Shown here in pieces: positions 33,147-40,620 of a DNA stretch of 64,000 bases. A program made the position numbers and the translations under genes. Numbering within the stretch: position 1 is the stretch's first letter; the number at the start of each line of letters is the position of its first letter. The DNA is taken from NCBI GenBank assembly GCA_016795035.1, contig JAEUIT010000054.1, forward strand, positions 1 through 64,000, in the 5' to 3' direction. Below the pieces are notes generated by a model. It worked only from the letters and a program-made list of their open reading frames with translations, did not search any database and was not told the origin of the DNA. This stretch comes from Phycisphaerae bacterium (GTDB lineage: Bacteria > Planctomycetota > Phycisphaerae > Phycisphaerales > SM1A02).

Positions 33147-36100
33147 TTACGCCAACCGCTTCCGCAACACCGTCATCAACGTTGCAGGCTCGAGGAACGA
33201 CTTCGGCGGACGGAACCACACTTCGGTCACGCCGTCCTGATCAGGCTGGCCGACCACGCGCACCGAGCCTTGGACTCCCTTGAACTTCGCTTCGAGGTCG
33301 CCGGGCCGCGCGGTGCGGAAGACGAGGTCGTCCCCCTGCCGCGTGATCGAACGCACCCCGAGCATCGTTGCGCGAAGGCGCACGTCCGCGAGTTCGACGA
33401 GCGTCTTCGTCATGGTCGGCACGTCGCCGTACGCGCTCTCGAGATCCTTGACCGTCTTCGCCAGCGCCTCCAGCGAGTCCGACTGTCCGATCCGGCGATA
33501 CGCGTCCATGCGGCGCTGGTCGCTCGGGATGTAGGTCTTCGGAATCGAGCCGGCGATGCCGACATCGACCATCGTGTCGATCGGCGTCAGCTTGCGCACG
33601 TTCTTGAGTTCGTTGACGGCCGTCTCGAGGAGCGAGCAGTACATGTCGTATCCGACCGCCGCGATGTGCCCCGACTGCTCGGGGCCCAGGATGTTGCCCG
33701 CGCCGCGGATCTCGAGGTCGCGCATCGCGATCTTGAAGCCCGCGCCGAGCATCGAGTAGTCCTCGATCGCCTTGAGGCGCTTCATCGCGTCTTCCGTGAT
33801 CGACTTCTCTTCCGGCAGAAGCAGGTAGCAGTACGCGCGATGCTTCCAGCGGCCGACGCGCCCGCGGAGCTGGTGCAGCTCCGACAGTCCGAACATGTTC
33901 GCGTTGTGGACGAACATCGTGTTCGCGGTCGGGATGTCGATGCCCGACTCGATGATCGTCGTCGACACGAGGATGTCGGCCTTGCGGCGCATGAACGTGA
34001 GCATCACGTCCTCGAGCTCCTTCGCCGCCATCTGGCCGTGCCCGACGACGATCTTCGCCTTCGGCACGAGCTGCTGGATGCGCGCCGCGACCTCGTGGAT
34101 GTCGTTCACGCGGTTGTGGACGAAGAAGACCTGCCCCTCGCGCGCGAGCTCGCGTTCGAGCGCCTGCTGCACGCGCTTCGGGTTGAACGGGATGACCTCG
34201 GTGACGATCGCGCGGCGGTCGAGCGGCGCCGTCGTCAGGTTCGAGATGTCGCGCAGCCCGAGCATCGCCATGTGCAGCGTGCGCGGGATCGGCGTCGCCG
34301 AGAGCGTGAGGACGTCGGCGGCGAGACGGAATTCGAGGAGCTTATTCTTGTGCTCGACGCCGAAGCGCTGCTCCTCGTCGACGATGACGAGCCCGAGGTC
34401 GGAGAAGCGGACGTCCTTCGAGAGAAGTCGATGCGTGCCGATCAGGACGTCGACGCGCCCCGCCGCGGCCTCGTCGAGGATCACCTTCGCCTCGGCGTCG
34501 GTCTTGAAGCGCGACACGCTCTCGATGCGGAAGGGGTACGCGCGAAACCGGTCGCGGAACGTGCGCTCGTGCTGCTCGGCGAGCACGGTGGTCGGCACGA
34601 GCACCGCGACCTGCTTGCCGAACTCGACGGCCTTGAACGCCGCGCGGATCGCGACTTCGGTCTTGCCGAAGCCGACGTCGCCGCAGATCAGGCGGTCCAT
34701 TGGGCGCGGCCGCATCATGTCGCGCTTCGTCGCGTCGATCGCGGCGACCTGGTCTTCGGTCTCGTCGTACGGGAACTCCGCCTCGAACTCCACCTGCCAC
34801 GGCGTGTCGGCGGGATAGCGGATGCCCGGACTCGACTCGCGCGCCGCCTGGATCCGCAGCAACTCCGCGGCGAGGTCGCGGACCGCGTCCTTCACGCCTT
34901 CGCGGGCGTTCTTCCAGCGCTTGCCGCCCAAGCTCGAGAGCGGCGGCCGCGCGGCCCCCGCGCCGATGTACTTCTGGACGAGCTCGATCTTCGACATCGG
35001 CACGTGCAGACGCGCGCCGGCGTCGAACTCGAGGGTGAGGAACTCGTCCTCGCCGGAGCCTCCCGCCTTCTCCTTGCGGTCGCCCTTGAGCTGTTGCAGC
35101 CCGAGGAACTTCGCGATGCCGTGATCGCGGTGGACGACGTAATCGCCGGGCTCGAAGCCGACGAACGCGTCGCGCGCCTTCGCGCCGGCCATGCGGACCG
35201 CGCGGCGGCGCACGCCGTAGCGATGCAGAAGCTCGTGCTGCGGCACGAACGCGAGCGCGTCGGTGCCCGCGGGCGACCCTTCGCCGCCCCACACGAAGCC
35301 GCGGTGGAGATGCGCCTCGACGATCGCCGCTCGCGACGCCCCCGCGTGCTCCGCCAACAGTTCGCCGGTGCGCTGCGCCTCGCCCGACGTCGCGCAGTAG
35401 ACGACGACCTCATGCCGGCTGCCGAGGAAGGCGAGATCGATGAACGCTTCCTTCACGTCGTCGGGGAAGACCGGCAACGTGGAGACGGGCAGCTCGACGA
35501 CCCGTCCGCTCACGCTGACCGCGCTGAACTGATTCACCTGGACAATCGCGCGGCACGCGTCGGTGAGCCCCTTCACGACCGACTGCGGACCGTAGATTCC
35601 TCGGGCGTCGTGCACGCGCTCGTAGTAGCCGCGGGCCTGCTCGAGCACCTCGGCGAGTTCGGCGATCACGCAGGTCGTCCCCGCCGGCAGGAGCGTCGCG
35701 AGCGGCACCACGCCGGCGTCCGATTGGATCGCGTCAGCGGAGGCGCTCACGAGCTCCGCTTCGTCGAGCGCGCGATCGCTCGCTTGCGTCGCGAGATCGA
35801 CCTCGAAGATGCGCTCGATCTCGTCGCCGAAGAGGTCGATGCGAATCGGCGCCTCGGCGCCAGGCGCGAAGACGTCGACGATGCCGCCGCGCACCGCGAA
35901 CTCGCCGGGGCCTTCGATCGCGTCGACGCGGCGGAATCCGCCGGCCTCGAGCCACACCGAGAACTCGCGGAGGTCGAGCCGTTGCCCGACGCGAATCGTG
36001 CGCAGCACGCGCTCGATGCGATCGGCGCCGGGCACCGACTGCATGAGCGCGGGGATCGGCGCGACGATCGCCCGCGGGCACGGCCCCGTGCCGGCGCGGT

Positions 36101-36440
36101 GCGCGAGCAGCGTCTTCGCGAGCCCGGCGCGGGCCGACACGATCTCGAGGCTCGCCGCGGACTCGCCGGGCAGCGCTTCGAGCGCCGGGAAGCTCACCGC
36201 ATCGACGCCATGCGCGAGCAACTCGCCCACCGCCTCGTCGGCGTCGTCGAGGTGTGCAACGACGAGAAGGATCGGGCCGTCGACAAGCCGCGACAGCGCC
36301 CCTGCCACCAGCGTGGTGCTCGACCCGTGCGCTCCCCGCGCGACCACGTCGCCGCCGGCGCGCGCCTCGTCGGCGAGCCGTCGGACCGAGGGATCACGCT
36401 CGAGCCGCGCGAGCCATGCCGCCGCCGCGGGGGCGGTCAT
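33147..36440 (-). CDS. mfd: Transcription-repair coupling factor Mfd (1097 aa)
   Basis: Mfd removes RNA polymerase stalled at DNA lesions and recruits UvrA. The UvrB-like N-terminal domain 1, the RNA-polymerase-interacting domain (FEPGDYVVHRDHGIAKFLGL) and the translocase are all visible. Helicase motifs are complete: GDVGFGKTEVAIRAAF (Walker A), VIVDEEQRFGVEHK (DEEQ box), LTLSATPIPRTLHMAMLG, and 'VSTTIIESGIDIPTANTMFV...QLRGRVGRWKHRAYCYLL'. The length is slightly below the E. coli enzyme (1148). The start overlaps the comEA-like stop (ATGA, 36437-36440), suggesting coupling. A CGTTGCAG word lies near the 3' end (33180); the remaining 3.2 kb has none. Confidence 0.97.
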   Translation of the reverse strand: MTAPAAAAWLARLERDPSVRRLADEARAGGDVVARGAHGSSTTLVAGALSRLVDGPILLVVAHLDDADEAVGELLAHGVDAVSFPALEALPGESAASLEIVSARAGLAKTLLAHRAGTGPCPRAIVAPIPALMQSVPGADRIERVLRTIRVGQRLDLREFSVWLEAGGFRRVDAIEGPGEFAVRGGIVDVFAPGAEAPIRIDLFGDEIERIFEVDLATQASDRALDEAELVSASADAIQSDAGVVPLATLLPAGTTCVIAELAEVLEQARGYYERVHDARGIYGPQSVVKGLTDACRAIVQVNQFSAVSVSGRVVELPVSTLPVFPDDVKEAFIDLAFLGSRHEVVVYCATSGEAQRTGELLAEHAGASRAAIVEAHLHRGFVWGGEGSPAGTDALAFVPQHELLHRYGVRRRAVRMAGAKARDAFVGFEPGDYVVHRDHGIAKFLGLQQLKGDRKEKAGGSGEDEFLTLEFDAGARLHVPMSKIELVQKYIGAGAARPPLSSLGGKRWKNAREGVKDAVRDLAAELLRIQAARESSPGIRYPADTPWQVEFEAEFPYDETEDQVAAIDATKRDMMRPRPMDRLICGDVGFGKTEVAIRAAFKAVEFGKQVAVLVPTTVLAEQHERTFRDRFRAYPFRIESVSRFKTDAEAKVILDEAAAGRVDVLIGTHRLLSKDVRFSDLGLVIVDEEQRFGVEHKNKLLEFRLAADVLTLSATPIPRTLHMAMLGLRDISNLTTAPLDRRAIVTEVIPFNPKRVQQALERELAREGQVFFVHNRVNDIHEVAARIQQLVPKAKIVVGHGQMAAKELEDVMLTFMRRKADILVSTTIIESGIDIPTANTMFVHNANMFGLSELHQLRGRVGRWKHRAYCYLLLPEEKSITEDAMKRLKAIEDYSMLGAGFKIAMRDLEIRGAGNILGPEQSGHIAAVGYDMYCSLLETAVNELKNVRKLTPIDTMVDVGIAGSIPKTYIPSDQRRMDAYRRIGQSDSLEALAKTVKDLESAYGDVPTMTKTLVELADVRLRATMLGVRSITRQGDDLVFRTARPGDLEAKFKGVQGSVRVVGQPDQDGVTEVWFRPPKSFLEPATLMTVLRKRLA

Positions 36441-36817
36441 CGGCGATCGCTCGCTGCCTCGTCGACCGGTGCGCCGCCGACGCAGGCGTAGGGTGCGAGG
36501 GCCGCGACCGTCGCCGGCCCGATGCCGCGCACGCGGGCGAGCGCGTCGACGTCGGCGAAGGGCCCCTGTTCGGCCCGATCGGCCACGATCGCGGCGGCGA
36601 CCGCCGGACCGACGTCGGGGAGAAGCGCCAACTCGTCGATGCCTGCAACGTTGAGATCGACGCGGTGCCGCGCGATCTCGGCCGAGACCGCGGCGACCGG
36701 CGCCTCGCGGTGCAGCATCGTCCACGCCATGGCTGCAACGACGAGTGCGAGCGCGGCCGTGACGCCGCGGGCGACGCCGTCCGTTCCCGCATCCGCATGC
36801 TCGTCACTCCCGCGCAT
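36437..36817 (-). CDS. ComEA-like helix-hairpin-helix DNA-binding membrane protein (126 aa)
   Basis: It has a single N-terminal membrane anchor (TAALALVVAAMAWTML, about residues 19-36) followed by two helix-hairpin-helix motifs: 'VDLNVAGIDELALLPDVGPAVAAAIVADRAEQGPF' and 'DALARVRGIGPATVAAL'. This is the ComEA plan, an envelope receptor that binds incoming DNA in natural transformation. The start (MRGSDEHADAG) has GGGGGG 3-4 nt upstream and overlaps the end of the GH10-like gene by 14 bases; its stop overlaps the mfd start. Remarkably, two of the dispersed words (36643, 36733) lie inside this short gene, 90 bases apart. A role in DNA uptake is a family inference. Confidence 0.8.
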   Translation of the reverse strand: MRGSDEHADAGTDGVARGVTAALALVVAAMAWTMLHREAPVAAVSAEIARHRVDLNVAGIDELALLPDVGPAVAAAIVADRAEQGPFADVDALARVRGIGPATVAALAPYACVGGAPVDEAASDRR

Positions 36818-38351
36818 CGCGCCCCCCTTCGGCGACCTTCGTCGCGCCCGTCGTTCCCGGGCGCGGCCCGAGCGGCTTCCGCAGCGTGCGGCGCAGGCCG
36901 ACGAGCTTCGAGAGAATCGGCCGCGCCGTGCCTGCCGCGTCGAAGAGGCCGAGCCCGCGAGCATCGACGCCCGCGGCGTCGCTCGCGTCGGCCCAGAAGA
37001 CGGTGTCGACGAACGGCTTCGAGAGCGCGATGCTCGCCGCCCTGCCGCCCCACGACGCCTGCGAGTCGGGCGTCCAGCCGTCGTGCCAGTGGCCGCCGCG
37101 CGGCTCGATGTCCTGCGCCGGCACGCCGAATCCGGTGAGAAGGACCCGCGCCTCGCGGCCGAGGAATCGGTCGAGCGCGCAACTCACCTGGAAAAGGTCG
37201 CGCGCGACCGAGCCGCACCCGGGCGTCATGCGCACGCCAACGGCCGAGATCGTGATTCCCTCCTGCTGGAGAATCTCGATGTAGCGCCACGGCAGGATCG
37301 AGTTCGCGCTCCGCGTTGCACGCTCCGCGAACGGATCGACCACCTCGATCAGCGCGTGCGCCTTGCGATTGTGTTGGCGCACGAGGACCGTGACGCGCCG
37401 CGCGAGATCGATCATCTGGTCGAGCGAGAGCTCGAGGAACGCGTTCGCGTGGAAGCCGCTGCCGACGTTCCAGATGCCGATCGCGTGCTTGTAGCGCGAG
37501 ACGACGCGCTCAAGATGGTCATACGCAAGTTCGAGGAAGCTCTCGTAGTCGTGGCGAAACACCCGCGCGTGGTCGGGCAGGCACTCCTCACGGAGATCGA
37601 GAAGCGGCCCGGCCATGAGCGGCTTCTTCCGTTCGAGGGCCCATGTGACCCAGCGATCGACCGCCGCGAAGTCGGGCTTCCCCTTCTTCGGCTCGATCTC
37701 GCGCCACGACATCGGGATCTGGAGGACGTCCATGTCGCGCTGGAGCGCCTCGGTCAGGGACGGCTGCAACGGGGTCGTCGGGCGGACGTTGGTGCCGAGC
37801 GTCGTCGAGCTTGCGGCACGCGCGCCGAAGCGCCGATGCAGCAGGATCTCCGCGTGGCTCATCGCGAGATGCTCGCTCGCCTCGATCGACTTCTCGAGCG
37901 ACTGCAGCGCGAGCCGTTCGCCTTCGCGATCGTCGGCGGCGAGGAGCGCCTTCGCGAAGATGCCCCGCGCCTGCTCCCACAGCCGCATCGCGCCGCGGGC
38001 GAGATCCGGATCCCACATCTGCCACTCTTCGCACTTCTGGATGAAGTGCTTGATGCGGTGGCGCGCCAATTCGAGCATCAGCCCGTAGGGCTCCTTCCGC
38101 GGCGTGACCACACATGTCTGCAGCATGAGGGTTCCGGCGTGGCCGGCCCGCACGGGCAAGGTGATCGCGACGACCTCCTCGTCGACGACCGACACCGAGA
38201 GCAGCGCGCCGCCGTCGTCGGTCGCGAGGGTCACGGTGCCGCGGCACGGGTTGTCGTCCGGCCCGATGGCGTGCGCAACATCCCCCGCACCCTTCCCGAG
38301 AAGGGCAGGGTCGTAGGCGCGGAATCGAAAGATGGACGAGCTCGCGGACAC
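36804..38351 (-). CDS. GH10 (endo-xylanase)-like protein, catalytic residues uncertain (515 aa)
   Basis: The central part resembles GH10 endo-1,4-beta-xylanases: 'RDMDVLQIPMSWREIEPKKGKPDFAAVDRWVTWALERKKPLMAGPLL' matches the barrel region around strands 2-3. At the place of the acid/base 'WDVVNE' it reads IGIWNVGSGFHAN, with no Glu, so hydrolase activity is doubtful. There is no obvious signal peptide; an N-terminal domain of about 190 residues (GTVTLATDDGGALLSVSVVD...) precedes it. The start is GTG at 38351 (VSASSSIFRFRAYDP); a TTG at 38408 is the only earlier option. A TACACT box at 38394-38399 is placed suitably for it. It is the first gene of an overlapping set with the comEA-like gene and mfd. 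Confidence 0.65.
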   Translation of the reverse strand: MSASSSIFRFRAYDPALLGKGAGDVAHAIGPDDNPCRGTVTLATDDGGALLSVSVVDEEVVAITLPVRAGHAGTLMLQTCVVTPRKEPYGLMLELARHRIKHFIQKCEEWQMWDPDLARGAMRLWEQARGIFAKALLAADDREGERLALQSLEKSIEASEHLAMSHAEILLHRRFGARAASSTTLGTNVRPTTPLQPSLTEALQRDMDVLQIPMSWREIEPKKGKPDFAAVDRWVTWALERKKPLMAGPLLDLREECLPDHARVFRHDYESFLELAYDHLERVVSRYKHAIGIWNVGSGFHANAFLELSLDQMIDLARRVTVLVRQHNRKAHALIEVVDPFAERATRSANSILPWRYIEILQQEGITISAVGVRMTPGCGSVARDLFQVSCALDRFLGREARVLLTGFGVPAQDIEPRGGHWHDGWTPDSQASWGGRAASIALSKPFVDTVFWADASDAAGVDARGLGLFDAAGTARPILSKLVGLRRTLRKPLGPRPGTTGATKVAEGGRDARE

Positions 38352-38458
38352 GCAACAGAAACGCGGCGGGGAGCCGCCGCGACGAACGGGCGAAGTGTAC
38401 TCGGCCAACCTGCCGTCCCGCCCGCACCGCGCACTTCCGCGCGTCGCTCGAATCGCCG

Positions 38459-38464
38459 TACGCT
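38459..38464 (+). promoter_or_regulatory. -10 box TACGCT upstream of purC
   Basis: TACGCTGCCCCC, the same extended form as the leaderless promoters, but here 60-110 bases upstream of the purC start candidates, so a short leader is expected. The divergent GH10-like gene has a TACACT box at 38394-38399. Confidence 0.5.
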
Positions 38465-38552
38465 GCCCCCCGCCGACAGAGGTCGCGACGACACGCGACC
38501 GCCGTCAGCCACGTCTCGCTTGGGCCCAATGCAGGCCCCAATGTTGGCCCCC

Positions 38553-39506
38553 ATGAACGCGCACGTCGACATGCCCGCCGCCGTCTTCCGCACCGACCTT
38601 CCGCTCCCCGACCGCCGACAAGGCAAAGTCCGCGACGTCTATCGCGTCCCTGGCGACGGCACGCGACCGGATCGCGTCCTCATCGTTGCGACGGATCGGA
38701 TCTCCGCATTCGACGTCGTCATGCCGACGCCGATCCCGGGCAAGGGCCGACTGCTCACCGCGGTCTCGCTTGGCTGGTTCAAGTTCCTGCGCAAGCTCGC
38801 GCTCGTGCCCGACCATCTCCTCTCGACCGATCCCGCCGAAGTGCCGGGCCTGAGCGCGGACGACCGCGCGATGCTTGCCGGCCGCATGATGCTCTGCCGC
38901 GCCGCGAAGGTCGTGCCGATCGAGTGCGTCGCCCGCGGCTACCTCGCCGGCAGCGGCTGGGCCGAGTATCAGGAGCGCGGCACCGTGTGCGGCATCGCGT
39001 TGCCGAAAGGGCTGAAACAGTGTGATGCGCTTCCGCAGCCGATCTTCACGCCCGCGACGAAGGAGGCGGTCGGCCACGACGAGAACATCTCGTTCGAGCG
39101 GGCCTCGGAACTCGTCGGCAAGCGACTGATGGAGCGGCTCCGCGCGCTCACGATCGAGATCTACTCCGCCGCCGCAAGTCACGCCCGCGAGCGCGGCGTG
39201 ATCCTGGCCGACACCAAGTTCGAATTCGGATTCGCGCTCGACGCGAAGGGCAAGGCCACCGAGGAGCTCCTCCTCGTCGACGAGGTCCTCACCCCCGACT
39301 CGAGCCGCTATTGGCCGGTCGCGCAGTACGAACCCGGCCACGACCAGCCGAGCTTCGACAAGCAGTACCTGCGGAACTACCTCCTCGAGCTCGTGAAGGC
39401 GAAGCGCTGGGACAAGTCGCCGCCCGGGCCCGCGCTGCCCGATGACGTCGTGACGAACACGATCAAGCGATACGAGGAAGCGCGCACGAAGCTCGGCGTC
39501 GGCTGA
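38553..39506 (+). CDS. purC: Phosphoribosylaminoimidazole-succinocarboxamide synthase (SAICAR synthetase)
   Basis: It catalyses ATP-dependent addition of aspartate to CAIR in purine synthesis. Diagnostic blocks are 'GKVRDVYRV', 'ATDRISAFDVVMPTPIPGKG', 'CVARGYLAGSGWAEY', 'HDENISFE', 'ILADTKFEFG' and 'DEVLTPDSSRYWP'. It is about 317 aa, the longer form seen in yeast-type and many bacterial enzymes. Several in-frame ATGs (38529, 38541, 38553, 38571) make the start uncertain; none has a good ribosome site. It converges on the next gene, whose stop is 30 bases away, with a hairpin between. Confidence 0.95.
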   Translation: MNAHVDMPAAVFRTDLPLPDRRQGKVRDVYRVPGDGTRPDRVLIVATDRISAFDVVMPTPIPGKGRLLTAVSLGWFKFLRKLALVPDHLLSTDPAEVPGLSADDRAMLAGRMMLCRAAKVVPIECVARGYLAGSGWAEYQERGTVCGIALPKGLKQCDALPQPIFTPATKEAVGHDENISFERASELVGKRLMERLRALTIEIYSAAASHARERGVILADTKFEFGFALDAKGKATEELLLVDEVLTPDSSRYWPVAQYEPGHDQPSFDKQYLRNYLLELVKAKRWDKSPPGPALPDDVVTNTIKRYEEARTKLGVG

Positions 39507-39541
39507 CGCGCCTGCAACGCGGAGCGCCATGCGGCGTCAGC
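39502..39541. terminator. Inverted repeat between convergent genes enclosing a CTGCAACGCGGAG word
   Basis: GCTGACGC (39502-39509) and GCGTCAGC (39534-39541) are perfect inverted arms that include the stop codons of both convergent genes (TGA 39504-39506; TCA 39537-39539). The loop holds the full 13-base dispersed word. It could serve as a bidirectional transcript end; there is no T-run. Confidence 0.5.
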
Positions 39542-40574
39542 GGTACTTCGCCGAGACGATCTCGACCTCGTAGCCGAACTCGCACGGTGCCTTGACGGGC
39601 ACCTGGCAGAGCGCCGCTCGCCCGGCGTAGCCCCACGCGACGAGCGGCTCCTTCGCGTTGACCTTCGCGCCGCGCCCGCCGTCCTTCGTCTTCTCGTAGA
39701 GGTCGAATCCGACGCGCGTGACCGCGTTCACGTACTTCGGCGCCTCGACGCGCACCGTCACCTCGCGTGCCGGCGCACTCCCCGTTGCAGGCGCATCGCT
39801 GAGTTCGGCGCTCGCCTTGAGCGAGCGGATGGCGTCGGGACCTTCGTTCCATTCCGGCGGCAGCGCGAGCGCGCGATCGAAGCGCTCGCGGTTCGCCTGG
39901 CGGGCGCCGCTGTTCGTGTCCTTCTTGATGCGCGTGATCGTGGTACACGCCTCGATGTCGACCGGCGCGAACGTGCCGCGGATGCGCTCCGCCGCCGCGC
40001 GGACGTCGGCCTCGGTCGCCACGCTCGGATCCGGCTTCGGTCGGAGGCGCGTGGCGAAGCCGGCGCCGCCGAGCACCTTCGCGGTCGCGATGTCGTACGA
40101 CTCGCCGGCGTCGATGTCGAGACCGATCTCGGCCGGCACGAAGACCGGGCGACATTCGCTCTCCGAGATGGGCAGCCAGAGGACGCGGATCTTCCGCGCG
40201 GCGTTCGCGTTGCGGCGAAGCGCGTCGACTTCCTTCGCGATCGGCGCCGCCGCGGCGCGGCGCTTCTCGCCGTCGACCGACGTGTCGCCCGTCGGGTTCT
40301 TGACGAGATCGGCGAGCGGCTGGAGCGAGTCCGCGAGGAGCAGGCAGCCGTCGCGCCAGTACGGATCGAACTCGATCACGTCGACCTCGATGACGCGCTC
40401 GACCGCACGCTTCGGCTTGAACTCCTTCGGCGTGGGCTCCTTCTTCGCGGCACTCCTCGGCTTCGGCGGGCGCACCTGCGCGGCGGCCTCGGGCACGAAC
40501 CACGCGGCGACAAACGCCATGGCGACGACGAGCATCCAGCGGACGGGACCGGCGACGGACGAGCTTCGTGGCAT
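39537..40574 (-). CDS. Secreted protein of unknown function (345 aa)
   Basis: I do not recognise a family. The signal peptide or anchor is WMLVVAMAFVAAWFVPEAAAQ, followed by a Pro/Lys-rich stretch (VRPPKPRSAAKKEPTPKEFKPK) that may span the envelope or cell wall. The globular part begins RVIEVDVIEFDPYWRDGC and contains three further cysteines (SECRP, EACTT, ALCQVPVKAPCEFG). The start is MPRSSSVAGP, with GAGGAG about 6 nt upstream; an in-frame upstream ATG lacks this. It is divergent from the GH116-like gene, with 46 bases between the two starts. Confidence 0.6.
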   Translation of the reverse strand: MPRSSSVAGPVRWMLVVAMAFVAAWFVPEAAAQVRPPKPRSAAKKEPTPKEFKPKRAVERVIEVDVIEFDPYWRDGCLLLADSLQPLADLVKNPTGDTSVDGEKRRAAAAPIAKEVDALRRNANAARKIRVLWLPISESECRPVFVPAEIGLDIDAGESYDIATAKVLGGAGFATRLRPKPDPSVATEADVRAAAERIRGTFAPVDIEACTTITRIKKDTNSGARQANRERFDRALALPPEWNEGPDAIRSLKASAELSDAPATGSAPAREVTVRVEAPKYVNAVTRVGFDLYEKTKDGGRGAKVNAKEPLVAWGYAGRAALCQVPVKAPCEFGYEVEIVSAKYR

Positions 40575-40620
40575 GCGGACTCCTCGCGGATAGCCTATCG
40601 CGAACACCGGAGGTTTCCGC

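Noticed and set aside
32520..36491. Plus-strand frame of 1323 codons opposite mfd
   Set aside because: mfd on the minus strand is unmistakable. The plus frame is charged low-complexity sequence.
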